NCBI GenBank assembly: GCA_039707655.1
Contig: CM077667.1
Span: forward strand, 59,363,628 to 59,427,627
Direction of reading: 5' to 3'
DNA: 64,000 bases
From: Elymus sibiricus
Taxonomy: Eukaryota; Streptophyta; Magnoliopsida; Poales; Poaceae
Positions 22,560 through 33,717 of this stretch are shown one piece after another. A program made the translations under genes and the position numbers. Position 1 is the stretch's first letter; the number at the start of each line of letters is the position of its first letter. A model generated the notes under the pieces. It worked only from the letters and a program-made list of their open reading frames with translations, did no database searches and had not been told where the DNA came from.

Positions 22560-23500
22560 TCAGTCCTTTGTCGATACGGAACTCCGAGTGCTCCACACAC
22601 AGAGGGATCGAAAAGTACTTGTTCAAATTTTGTGATGCAGCATGAAAAGAATATGAGGTGAGGAAGCATAGATAGCTAAAGAGTGGTCCTAGGCATTCTT
22701 GTCCATCCAATTGGCAAAGATAAATCAAAATCCAAATAGCTACAATTGGATGTTCTCGAATGAGAAAATAGATGCAGACCAACATGCTCACTCAATAAGA
22801 TGTCAAATGAAATCATGACAAACATGCACATACATACTAGCATCTAACAAGCACTATGGTGATGACGAAGTCATCTATATATGAGTATTTTGACTTAGGA
22901 GCCAAGCAAGAATACTTGATCGTAGGTCATACTCATCGTTTAAGCACAAGTGGGGTTACCACTTTTACATAAAGCATTTAATGTTGTCACATACTAAGAG
23001 ATACTGTAACTCAAGTCTTAGAGTAAAGCTCCCCCTTGATGTGACATCCCCCCATAGGAGGGATAAACTAACCTTGGGTTTTGTCGAAGAAGACTTCATG
23101 TTGGTGAGGTAGTGGTGGATGCTCAAGGTTGATGAAGATCACCAAGAGTTGGGAGCATCCTTGTTGTTTCCTTACTCTTCTCACCTGCATGGGTTAGTCC
23201 CAACACACAAGAGACAAACACAAGGATATCTATGGACATGGAGTGCAAAGCATGTGTAATGATGTCCATTGATTTGTTGATTACCTTGTCCCTTGCTTAC
23301 CTTTGAGGGAATGTGTGACTCCTTGAACTATTGCATAGAGTTGATGTTGTTTGCAAATAGTTCTTGCCAATAATGAATGTGAGTGAATTTCATTGGCGGA
23401 GTCACCCCTTAAGAACTCTCTAGTTCTTCTTCTTGGGGACCCACATCAAGTTGATGGGGATCCTTGGTGTTGAAGTAGCCTTTGTAGAAGTTGAGCTTGA
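22560..23500 (-). other. Site where pol would be expected: no coding sequence
   Basis: Between the gag remnant and the extra ORF no integrase, RT or RNase H motif is found on either strand. The element is deleted for pol or belongs to a family that never carried it. Confidence 0.7.
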
Positions 23501-25607
23501 AGTAGCCTTGGGAACCCACTCCACCAAAGCTAGGGATTCATCTTCATATGAGTCAATGTCCTCTTGAAGCTTGTTCTTGCCCTTGAGCTTGTGGTCTTGT
23601 GGTGAAAGGTCATCTTGAGTGTTTGTCCCCTTGGGAAGAGTATTTTCATACTTCTCCTTTTGAGGAACAAACTTGGGCTCGGGGTATTGACCTTCTTACC
23701 ATTCAACTCCATTAGCGTTGAAGTAGCCAACACCACGATTCTTCCGGTATCCTCCGTGCTTGCGTACAATTTCCTCAAATTGCTTACACCCGGCAAGACT
23801 CTTGTAGATACCTTTCTCTATAATTCCTTTCAATAAAGCATTTTCTTGCTCAAGTGTAACTTGGCTAAGAGAATCATTATTAGTGAAATCAATAGAACTA
23901 CTAGAAGCAACATCATTGGGTTTAGCATTTTTATTGTTGCTACTAGATGAAGAACCTTTCTTGCCTTTGTTACTAGTTTGCTTAGATTTAACTTGTGGCA
24001 TGAATGTAGACAAGAGTAGTCGTTTGGCTAGATAAGATGAGGTCTTCTTTCGAAGATCATCATTGATAGCTTTAAGAAACTCATGCTCTTGCTCCAAGTT
24101 AAGCTTCTCGAAGCGTAGCTTCTCATGAGTTCTCACAAGCTCTCTATGATCTTCGAGAGTAGATTCATGAGCTAACTTAAGAGTGTTTAGTTCTTTAGTT
24201 AGTTCTTCTATTTTCATCTTATCATCATCAATTGACTTATCTTGACTAGCATGAGAATTATCAAGTTCATTTTGACTAACATCACTAGTTTTTATCAAAG
24301 AGCAAGTCATCATCACAAAGTAAATCAACTTCATCACTATTGAAATCAAGATACTCGGGGTGTGATACCTTGGGGCCTTTAGCCATGAAGCAACTTCCAC
24401 TCCCTTCATTTGGTGAGTCAAATAGATCATGGGAGTTGGTAGTCACTAGAGCAATTCTGGCAACACCATCATCTTAACTATAGTCGGAGTCGGAGTGATA
24501 GCTTCTCTCGGAGTTGTTGTCGGAGTCGGAGCCGGAAACCCATTCACCAACATGAGCTTGATGTTTTCTTCTTGTGTAGCTCTTGGTGTACTTGTCGTTC
24601 TTCTCCGAATCCCTACTTCTCCTTGAGTGTCTTCGTTCATAACGATCATCTCTACTCCTTCTCTCTCTTTGAGGTGATTCATTCCTTGAGCTTCGTCTTC
24701 TTGGTGACTCTTCTCTTCGTTTGTAGGGAGCCGTGCACTCATTGGAGTAGTGTCCGGGCTTCCCACAATTGTAGCAATTGCGGTCATGACTTGACGAACG
24801 CTTTTCATCATATCTTGAGTTGGAGCTTCTCTCTTTGCCTCTCTTCTTGTAGAACTTGTTAAATTTCTTGACCATGAGGCTTATCTCTTCATTGGTGACA
24901 AGGTTGTCGCTTGAAGTTGCGGGAGCTTCACTTGTGGCTTTGTAAGCACCGCTAGACTTGTTGTGAAGCTCTTCTTTGTCTTTGAGTGTCATCTCATGAG
25001 CAACAATCCTTCCAATGACTTCCGTAGGCTTGAGATCTTTGTAGTTGGGCATCATTTGGATCAATGTGCACACGGTGTCGTATCTCTCATCCAAAGCTCT
25101 AAGTATCTTCTTGATGATGAATTTGTCGGTCATTTCTTCGCTTCCTAAGCCGGCAATCTCATTGGTGATGAGAGCTAGCCTAGAGTACATCTCTGCGACT
25201 CCTTCACCATCCTTCATCTTGAACTTGTCAAGCTGACTTTGAAGAACATCCAACTTGGATTCTCTCACGGACTCGGTTCCTTCGTGCATATCAACCAAAG
25301 TATCCCAAATCTCTTTTGCATTCTCAAGACGGCTGATTTTGTTGAATTCTTCGGGGCATAAGCAGTTGAAGAGAATGTCACATGCTTGAGCGTTGTATTG
25401 TAACATCTTCAACTCATCCGCGGTCGCTTCACGATCCGGTTCCTTTCCATCCGTAAAGAATTCACCTTGCAAGCCAACACAAACAACAGCCCAAACGGTG
25501 GGGTTATGACCAAGAATATGCATTTTCATTTTGTGCTTCCAACTAGCAAAATTAGTGCCATCAAAGTACGGACCTCTACGGTGATAATTTCCCTCACTAG
25601 ACGCCAT
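23500..25607 (-). pseudogene. Copia gag (UBN2-type with CCHC zinc knuckle), broken
   Basis: Starts MASSEGNYHRRGPYFDGTNF at 25607. The capsid-like UBN2/DUF4219 region follows (residues 10-210), with the typical WDTLVDMHEGTESVRESKLD. A CCHC knuckle (C-YNCGKPGHYSNEC, near residue 285) and an Arg/Ser-rich tail come next. An in-frame stop lies at 24476-24474. The frame resumes after it, then shifts near 24290. A coiled-coil Lys/Glu-rich and Ser/Asn-rich extension runs to about 23500. Gag would form the particle that packages the RNA. The long extension is typical of SIRE/Maximus gag. No protease follows. Confidence 0.75.
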
Positions 25608-25660
25608 ACTCTCCTAGGTTGTGAGACCAATGCAATGGAGACCAAAGCTCTGATACCACT

Positions 25661-27177
25661 TGTAGGACCGAAAGTATGTCTAGAGGGGGGGTGATTAGAC
25701 TACTTGACCAAATAAAAATTCTACCTTTTCCCAAATTTTAGTGTTGACAGATTTTAGCATTCATGGCAAGTCAAGTACACCCTACACATGCAAGTCTAAG
25801 AGTATAGCAGCGGAAAGTAACAACAAGCATGAGTAAAAAGGAAAGGGGTTGGAAGATCAAACACAATTGTAGACACGATGATTTTTCCCGTGGTTCCGAT
25901 AGGTGGTGCTATCGTACGTCCACGTTTATGGAGTCTTCAACCCACGGAGGGTAACGGTCGCGAGAGTCCACAGAGGGCTCCACCCATAAGGGTCCACGAA
26001 GTAGCAACCTTGACTATTCCATAACGGCTTCCGTCCACGAAGGACTAGCCTCACTATGGGTAGATCTTCACGAAGTAGGCGATCTCCTTGCCCTTACAAA
26101 CTTCTTGGTTCAACTCCACAACACGAAGTAGGAGGCTCCCAAGCGACACCTAACCAATCTAGGAGGCACCACCCTCCAAAAGGTAAGAGGCTCGGCAATG
26201 ATGATGAACTCCTTGCTCTTGTGCTTCAAGATGATAGACTCCTCAACACACAATCACTCTCTCACAGATTTGGCTTGGTGGAAGAGATGGGATTGGTGGA
26301 AAGCAACCAGGGAGGCTAGAAATCAAGATCCATATGGTTGGAGTGGATGATCTTGACCTCAACACAAGGGTAGGTGGTTCTCTCTCAGAAAACTGGATGG
26401 GGCAAGTATGGAATAGTTCTGAGTGCTTCTCTTTCGAGTAGGTGGTGGTGAAGGGGTATATATAGGCATCCCCAAAAATCCAACCGTTACACACAAAATG
26501 ACCAACTCGGTGACACCGATGTGTTAATCTCGGTGGTACCGAAGTGATCAAAAGGTGGCAACTTTTGAATCTCGGTGAGACTGATATATGGAACTCGATT
26601 GCACCGATAAGGTGACCAATGGTCAGATTGCCCAATCTCGGTGACGCTGATCCAACAATCTCGGTGGTACCGATATTGTGAATTTGCGTAACAGAAAGTT
26701 GGCAACCCAAACTCGGTGGCACCGGAATGGAATCGGTTGCACCGAAGTGGCTAGGGTTTGGCTGAGTCTGTCTGAGGTTGAGAATCGGTGGCACCGAGTG
26801 GGAAGTGTTGGTTGCACCGATTTTGAGTATTTGACTTTGACAGACTTTTTGTGGAAGAGCTTGTGGGTGTTTTTGGTGACTATCACTTGTGCACGTATGA
26901 GCATTTTGTTCATCAACAAAACCTTACCCCCTTTTAATAGTATTGGCTTTCCTATGGACTCAAAGTGATTTCTCACAAATGTAAAATGTAGAGTCCTCTT
27001 GCTTGAAGCTTTGCCAATCCATTTCCTTGCATCTTGGGGTATTCCACAATCTCCACAATCCTTTTGCCAATCCTATCATTGAACTTTTCCTGAAATATAC
27101 TTAGTGGAAACATTAGTCCAATGACTCATATGTTGTTATTAATTACCAAAACCACCAAGGGAGCAAATGTGCTTTCA
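25661..27177 (-). repeat. Copia LTR (5' LTR, drives the element)
   Basis: 1517 bp, the partner of 17602-19121. The PBS lies immediately inside (25660 downward). TATA on the minus strand at about 26466-26457; palindrome array 26508-26819. Confidence 0.9.
26508..26819 (-). promoter_or_regulatory. Same palindrome array in the 5' LTR, partly decayed
   Basis: The ten sites correspond one to one with those of the other LTR. Three sites (around 26572, 26596 and 26640) have gained a C-to-T or G-to-A change within a half-site, leaving five exact sites. The TATA box near 26460 is intact. Confidence 0.7.
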
Positions 27178-28560
27178 TGGGTTCGGTGCTAATCGCAGAC
27201 CCCCTTTAATATTGCCGATGCATGAAATGCATCTGGCGTTGTACTGCGAGAGTTATGCTCGGAAATACCAAAAAATTTATGCCAAGAACTTTATGTTTAG
27301 ATAAAAGAAAATTGTGCCAATCCAAAATTGGTCTAAAATTTAATTTGTGCTTCGGTCATTTTTTAATATAATACATCCGATCTCCGGACTCCAATCGGGT
27401 CATCCTTTGGCTTCAACCTCCATATCCCGAAGGCGGAGTGTTTCTCCGAGGCCTGTTTAGCGAACTAAACTCGAGCGGCTTTAAAAAGAAACCAGGCTAT
27501 CCGGCTATTGACCACACACTAGTGTCGGAAAAAGGTGTAGTAGAAAAAGACTTTGCAACGACCAAGAAGAAAACACATTTATTATAAAATGGCTCATACA
27601 AATTTAAGAGCCCCCGGTTAAATCGGGTAAAGAAATTTTTAACAATTTTTTTTGTTTAACAAAAAATATAATGTTTGGTTGAACCGAACAAAAAGTAAGA
27701 TTTCAAAGAGAGCTGAGCACGAAAGCAACTTAGCTGATTAATGTGCTCGGTGCGGTCCGGGGTTGTGGCGGGATGAAGACGTAGTCCTCGGTCTTGCCGA
27801 GGTCCCAGCCCCCAAACTCGAGGTAATCGAGCGAAGAGCTCGGGTCGAGAAGTGGCAAGGCAACACGGTTGCTGCAGCGAGGCGAAGTCCCTAGTTATCA
27901 TGGAAAAAGAAAGTGTTTTTAACAAACAAACTTTTTCATTTAACACAAATATAATGCTTGGTCGAACCAAACAAAAGTTAAAAATTGAAAAAAAGTTGAG
28001 CATGAAAGCGACTTAGCTGGTTAATGTGCTCGGTGTTGATGACGTGGCCAAAGCTTGTAGCGGGTCGAGGTCCCAGCCCCCAAGCCGGTCACGAGGTAGC
28101 CGAAGAAGAGCTCGGCTTGATGAAGTGACAACATAACAATTCCGAAGGGCCGAGGAGAAACCCCCGCTCCAGTCGAGCAGACGGAGTAGTTCGGCAGCGT
28201 GACGACGAAGCCCCCACGTCAGTCGACCATGTCGACGACACAATTTGGTTGATGGAGGCGGGACGACAATGTAGGCACGCCATGGTGAACGCATCACACA
28301 ACCGAAGTCGAGTACCTGTGCACACAATATAGTGCAAGCCAAGAGTAATAACAAATAAAGGTAATAATATATTTAAAAAAAAATCTTCTACTTACTTAAT
28401 TTAAGTGAAGCAGATAATTAAAGGAATATGGCCTGGGCGCCGAGGTGCCTGAGCGAAGAGTTCGGCTTGACGAAGTGGCGACGCTGCACGGTCGATGTGG
28501 CGAGGCGAAGTCCCCGGTCCAGCTAACATGGCGAAGCTGGTCGACTGGTGACGCTGAAGT

Positions 28561-28825
28561 CCCTGGAGCAGGTTGATGAAGAGATGGCAAAGCCCCTGGT
28601 CTAGCCGAGGTGACGGAGCAGGTCGGCTGGTGACGCCGAAGTCTCATGCCAGCCGAGGTGTCGAAGCAGGTAGACTGGTGACGCCGAAGTCTCATGCCAG
28701 CCGAGGTGTCGAAGTTGGTCGGCTAGTGACGCCGAAGTCCTTGGAGCAGGTTGATGAGGAGATGACGATGCCCCCGGTCTAGCCGAGGTGACGGAGCAGG
28801 TCGGTAAGGTGACGCTAGAGCCCCA
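28561..28825. repeat. Tandem repeats, 48-bp unit in a 178-bp higher-order repeat
   Basis: About three units of 48 bp (GGTCGGCTGGTGACGCCGAA start) lie at 28605-28740. The flanking block starting CCYTGGAGCAGGTTGATGA recurs at 28561 and 28739, giving a larger 178-bp repeat. No protein function inferred. Confidence 0.75.
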
Positions 28826-29554
28826 TGTCAGCCGACGTGTTAAAACAAGTCGGCGTGGTGGACGTCAGCTTGAAAAGGCGACGGCGCGGCGATGCCGACG
28901 CAGGTCGGAATTTGTGACGCGGTCAATGCTGGCTTGATGAAGCAACGGAGCGCCCGACCCTTACAACCCGCGGATGACAAGCTTCTCTTGAAGATTATTC
29001 GGCCCTCGCGATGCCGAACTCTTGGTCGGCTGACCGAGATGATGAGAAAATTTTCTTCAAAAAGGACGTCTGACAACCCGCTCATAAAAAAGATGAACTC
29101 GGGTCGGATTCGTTTTCACGCAGAAAATAGATCCAAAATTCGTTGTACTCATCGGATGTTTTCCGGAGTTTTGACGGTCGGATTGAGCTGAAATTTTAAG
29201 GGGTGATCGGTATAGGAATTCCGTAGCCGATGAACGGTGGGATTTTCCAACGGATGTCCGAGCTAGATACTGGACACCTCGCCCTAAACTCATCCAGATT
29301 CCCGTCCAGATTCGACAGGGCTCCGGGATATTGCAGATCATCGGAGATTCCTCCATCGGTACGCGACGAAATTTTGCAGGGTTGTTGTAGATACAATTCC
29401 GCACAATTCCACAGAAGCAATCGTCAAAGCGACGCTCGAGGAAACGGGGACGACGAACACAAATTCGCTGTCCAGAAAAAACTGCCGCTAATCTGCAGAC
29501 GAGCCATCGATCCTTCTAGCGATTCCACAGCGGAACTCTCAATGAAAGCACCAA

Positions 29555-30054
29555 TGTCGGCGTCAAAACCGGCGGATCTCGGGTAGGGGTCCCGAACTGT
29601 GGATCTTGGATCGATGGGTAACATGAGACAAGGGCGACGGTGTTTACCCAGGTTCGGGCCCTCCTATGAAGGTAAAACCCTACGTCCTCCTTTGTTTGTA
29701 TTGATGATGGTGTATCGAGTACAGAGTTGATCTACCTCGAGATCGTATATGGTGGTCTAAACCCTAAGAGCTATGCTCGTATGATGATATGATCTATGAT
29801 GATCCGATCGTGCCTAATGACTAGCCTGGCCTCGGCTTATATAACACACCAGAGGCCTAGGATAACACAAGTCCTAGTCGGCTACGTCGGTGGAGAGGAG
29901 TCCTTGTCTTGATCACCAAGTCTTGTGGAATCTTCCTCGTATGCATCATGGGCTGTCCGAACTGGCCTATTAATGAACCGCCCTAGGGGTCCTCGGCCCG
30001 ACCCACTGGTCGGGAGACGACGTGGTGAGTACCCCCTAGTCCAGGACACCGTCA
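29555..30054 (-). repeat. LTR (5' LTR of the non-autonomous element)
   Basis: Same sequence as 14854-15354. Followed on the minus strand by a PBS-like TGGTGCTTTCATTGAGAG. Confidence 0.9.
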
Positions 30055-30059
30055 CCAAC

Positions 30060-30342
30060 GTCGACGGAGCTGCAAAGTTCTGGGCGCGGATACCGGCGGT
30101 CCTGGGCCGGCTCCGTCCGCGCCATGGTTCACCCGGAGCTCGCTCGCCACTGTCATGTCGTCAGGAGCTCGCCGTTTCGAGCCACGAGATACATGGCGGG
30201 CTTGCTCACATGGACCCTGTCCTGGCGAGGTCGACGGTCAAACCTGTCACGTGACCGTAGGAGTACGTAGGGTAGAGCATATAAGCTACAAAAGCAATCG
30301 TGCCCGGCGCCTCGAACTCTTCTCGTATGCTTCGGCGGCGGG
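30060..30342. other. Host flank between two transposons
   Basis: GC-rich continuation of 14300-14853. A plus frame is open to about 30254, not recognised. Confidence 0.4.
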
Positions 30343-30419
30343 CGAAAAACACATATTTGACCTTATTGCGAAACTAATTCATGATCTGAACTGCATTTGG
30401 AAAAAATTCACAAACTGAC

Positions 30420-30605
30420 CGTTTTGTGTGGCGCCCGACAGCCGGGCGCTGCACTGCACTATGCAGCGCCTTGGTCTTAGGCGCCACACTCCCGGCCAGC
30501 GTGGCAGCCCGGGGCCAGGCGAGGCACCACACTATAATGTGCAGCGCCTAGAGCTTAGGCGCCACACATGAAATGTGCAGCGCCTAGCCCTTAGGCGTTG
30601 CATTG
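30420..30605. repeat. Left subterminal palindromes of the Mutator-like element
   Basis: Repeated units of the form GTGCAGCGCC-N8/9-GGCGCTGCAC or GGCGCCACAC: hairpin-forming pairs at about 30428-30455, 30460-30487, 30537-30568 and 30574-30603. The reverse complement arrangement occurs at the right end. Confidence 0.75.
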
Positions 30606-31119
30606 TCTGTGTGTCACTTAGGCTGCCCCCACCCCTCCACCCCACCCCACACACCCCATCCCACCCACACCCGAAGCTAAGCTCTCCCCCTCTCTCCCCC
30701 TCTCCCCCTCTCAAATCTTGCAAATCCGGCGTATTTGTCTGTGGATTTTGAAGCCAACCCCTCCCTTAAGGTAATCTCCTCCGATCCCCTCATTTTCATC
30801 CATAGGAATTGTCACATTTGCTCAAATGTTGCTACTTTGGGGAAACCCTAGGTTTGGTTTGGATTTGGAAATTTGTGTTCAAACATGTTATGTTTCTTTG
30901 CCAAATTGCTAGGGTTAGGCTTCCTACTATGCTAGGGTTAGGTTTATGTGTGTTGTTATGTTGGGGTTAGGGTTAGGGTTATGCTATGGTTAGGGTTGTG
31001 GTTATTGTTAAGTGGGGGTTAGGGTTATTGTTTCATATCTATGTTAGTGCTTATGTATTTTGTGCAAATATTCGGTTAAGTACTTATTGGATATATGTGT
31101 GTTTTTGATTAATTTAGGG

Positions 31120-31680
31120 ATGGGAAGAACATGTGTTTATGTTCATCATGTGGATAAAGAGGCCTTTTTGAAAGGCAATGTCGAGCCGGACCCGGATGAG
31201 CTTGACATGGTGTTTGAGAGTAGTCCTAGCTATGCGGATGTCTTGGAACAAGTGAGGAAGGATTTGAATTGGATGGACCCAAGTGACGTTGTTGATCTGG
31301 AGGGAAGGCATAATGTTTGTTTTGGAATGCACATCCGTTGGAAGACAATGCGTGTGAACTCCGAGCAACGTTGGGTTGCATACAAGGAGACGGTTGCCGA
31401 ATCTCTAGACAAGGCTCTTGAGTTATTTGCCTCCAAGAAGGTTGAGTCAAGTTTGCATTTGGACTTGAACCGGAACCCCTCCCCGTTGGTTGCTAGTACT
31501 CCCCCACCCATGAACCAAGATCAAATGAGTGAACCTCATTTGACGCAACAAGTTTGGCCAACATTGAGCCCGATTTCAAACAACCAAAATGAAGCTTTTC
31601 AAGAGGAGAATGATGAGTATGAGGAGGATGACAACGAAGTTGATCTCCATGACAACAATGTGTCGTGGACTATCTTGTAG
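31120..31680 (+). CDS. MuDR-type transposase N-terminal protein, truncated
   Basis: 186 residues from ATG 31120, preceded by an acceptor-like aatttag. GRTCVYVHHVDKEAFLKGNV, then YADVLEQVRKDLNWMDPSDV and GRHNVCFGMHIRWKTMRVNS, match the layout of the N-terminal (PB1-like) part of grass MuDR transposases. Asp/Glu-rich end, stop at 31678-31680. The MULE catalytic domain and zinc finger that should follow are absent. It may be a remnant or a captured regulatory fragment. It converges on the PMD gene across a strong inverted repeat. Confidence 0.6.
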   Translation: MGRTCVYVHHVDKEAFLKGNVEPDPDELDMVFESSPSYADVLEQVRKDLNWMDPSDVVDLEGRHNVCFGMHIRWKTMRVNSEQRWVAYKETVAESLDKALELFASKKVESSLHLDLNRNPSPLVASTPPPMNQDQMSEPHLTQQVWPTLSPISNNQNEAFQEENDEYEEDDNEVDLHDNNVSWTIL

Positions 31681-31750
31681 ACATAATTTGGCTAGGGTTA
31701 GACATTTGAATGTGTTGTCCTGGACTATCTTTGGAATCGTATAAAAAGCG

Positions 31751-32044
31751 CTTATGTTTTTTGCAGTTTTGCAGTTAACAGTACTGCAACGCCTAAGGGT
31801 CAGGCACTGCACTATACAGTGCAGCGACCATGAGTCGGGCGTCACACAGTATAGTGCAGCGCCTAACCCATAGGCGCTGCAGACTGACTTAGGATTTTTT
31901 GGCACGAAAAGCTGCTGCAAAGGTTCTGTTGCTTTGATATGATCTATAGTGCAGCGCCTGACTATTGGGCGCTGCACTGTATAGTGCAGCGCCTTACCCT
32001 TAGGCGTTGCAGTACTGTTAACTGCAAAACTGCAAAAACATAAG
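31751..32044. repeat. Large inverted repeat between convergent genes
   Basis: Arm 1 31751-31800 (cttatgttttttgcagtttt...) and arm 2 31996-32044 are reverse complements with a single-base length difference. Similarity extends inwards to about 95 bp through CAGCGCC-type palindromes. The loop is about 100 bp. It lies between the stop codons of the plus-strand gene (31680) and the minus-strand gene (32271). Confidence 0.85.
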
Positions 32045-32270
32045 TAGTTGACAGCAATTTTGATTCACTTGAACATCACAGCACTTACAATAACTTGAAC
32101 TTCACAGCAATTTGAACAAACATATCACATAACCTCATCATCCACATTTAAGACAATTCAAACACAAGTAGCACACTACTAAGAGTTCACCAACATATCA
32201 CATAACCTCACAAGTTCATCAACCTAATGAAACGGCGACAAGATCCGTTTCATAATAAAAACGACAATGA
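32045..32270. other. 3' region of the PMD gene
   Basis: AT-rich, non-coding, directly downstream of the PMD stop codon on the minus strand. Probably its 3' untranslated region. Confidence 0.5.
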
Positions 32271-32744
32271 CTAATGCCTTCCGCGCATGTTCCTGCCGCC
32301 ACGCCTGCTGGCTATCTTCTTCCTCCTGACAGGAGGAGCCTCCTCTTCCTCCTCTTCCTCCTCCGCCTCATCATCCAAGCTCGCCATCTGCGAGCTCCCT
32401 ACGACCACCTTTGGGTTGCCTCTGCTGTCACAGTCGGTGGGCGTGTACCGGTGTATGGGCTTCCTAGGCTTCAACATGTATGCGGACCGAGCTTGAGCAT
32501 CCGCCAAAGTCATGTCATCATCAAGCTCATCAACCTATCACACAATCAAACAATATGGTAAAGACCGACGTCGTAATCAAGTGAGAATTACATCTAAAAG
32601 ATTAGTCATACCTGTTGGGGGACCACACCCTCATCATCCACATAAGCATATGAGGAACTCACATCGTCCCCCTGATGGTGAGATAAGGGGTCTGATGGTG
32701 TACCAGACCTAGAGGCAGATGGTTCATCATATTCTGGGTCACGG

Positions 32745-33717
32745 TGTCGGGGGGATGACCCCGGGGTAGCCTCAAACGACCCACTACTCCAACTTTCTGA
32801 AACAACGGGGGGCGAGCCGCCTCCCCCTACAGCCCGGCTGCGCCCCGCCGGCTACACGCTGCCGGCTGCGCCCTGCTGGCTGTGTCCCGCCGGCTACACC
32901 CTGCCGGCTGTAACGTGCCAGCCGGCTAGGGGCGGAGGTGCCTGGTCCCCTAGCCGGCTGCGCATTGGATGTCGCGGTCGGGGTGCGCGTGGCTACAGTG
33001 GCCCCCATCCCATCGGGGGTCAGCGCCCGTGAGGCCATAGTGGAGGTGGCAGTGCCTCTGACTCTGGCCGACTGCGATAGGACTCCCAACAGTGCCGGCA
33101 CGCCCTCAACCACTCCATTACCTGCCCCGACATGGCTACAGTGCAGCCGGCCGTACCGCTGACCTCGGCTGGTTGCCACAAGACGACGCCCCCAAAGGAC
33201 GACCCGTGCCGGGACGTGACCGTCATGGGGACCCACCGTGCGGGCCCCACCGGCTCCTGACGGGACCCTACAGCCGGCGGGCCCCGCCAGCGACGGGACC
33301 CCTCAGCCGGGGGCCCCACAGCCGGCCTGAGAGGCTGCCGGCTGGGCCCCCCTGAGATCTCTTATTCATATTGTACTCCGGGGGGTTGGCCTATAAAACC
33401 CCCCGGGCCTCCCCCATGCAAGGGGTCGACTCTCTCCACGCACCCACACTCATGTAGAGAGGCAGCAAGGGCAGCCTAGCCTCTTCTTCCTCCTCTAGCC
33501 ATACAGCTCCAGGAGCACCATTGTAACCTCACCATTGTCTAAACTAGACCAAGCAGGACTAGGGGTGTTACCTCCCACAGAGGGCCCCGAACCTGGGTAC
33601 ATCGTGCGTCCGCCACCATCTATGCCTAACCCCGCTCCCGGAGCCCGTCGGCGTCCTTCGGCCCCAACCACTCTCGATAAGCCTACCCATGGCATCTGCC
33701 GTGACAAAATGACGACA
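32745..33717 (+). repeat. 5' LTR of the Tat Gypsy element
   Basis: 973 bp, tgtcggggggatgaccccgg...gacgaca. TATA-like ctataaaacc near 33391. Rich in GCCGGCT palindromes at 32820-32940. Confidence 0.95.

Larger units (their letters stand above)
17602..27177 (-). mobile_element. Copia retrotransposon (SIRE/Maximus-like), pol-less, nested
   Basis: LTRs 17602-19121 and 25661-27177 are flanked by TSD tgggt (17597-17601 and 27178-27182). On the minus strand the right LTR is followed directly by AGTGGTATCAGAGC, the PBS for initiator tRNA-Met. A polypurine tract AAAAAGGGGGAGAT precedes the left LTR. From the 5' side it holds gag (25607 onwards), then no protease, integrase or RT. A 732-residue ORF sits just before the 3' LTR, where SIRE-lineage Copia elements keep their envelope-like/extra ORF. 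By eye the LTRs differ at about 15-20 of roughly 1515 positions, so insertion was recent. Lineage inferred from layout, long LTR and gag type. Confidence 0.85.
14854..30054 (-). mobile_element. Non-autonomous (LARD-like) LTR retrotransposon with nested Copia
   Basis: Two near-identical 500-bp LTRs (14854-15354 and 29555-30054) are flanked by the 5-bp TSD ccaac (14849-14853 and 30055-30059). On the minus strand the right LTR is followed by a PBS-like TTGGTGCTTTCATTGAGAG (29554 downward). A polypurine tract (TTTAGGGGGCTAC) precedes the left LTR. The element's own internal sequence (15355-17601 and 27183-29554, about 4.6 kb) shows no gag, protease, RT or integrase, so it must have been moved by proteins supplied in trans. 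On the minus strand the LTR begins TGACGGTGTCCTGGACTAGG, a type seen in Triticeae Gypsy families. Confidence 0.85.

Noticed and set aside
30962..31030. GGGTTAGGGTTAGGG run, possible interstitial telomere
   Set aside because: The plant telomere unit is TTTAGGG. Here GGTTAG units are irregular and few, and fit a 5' leader with gttaggg slippage.
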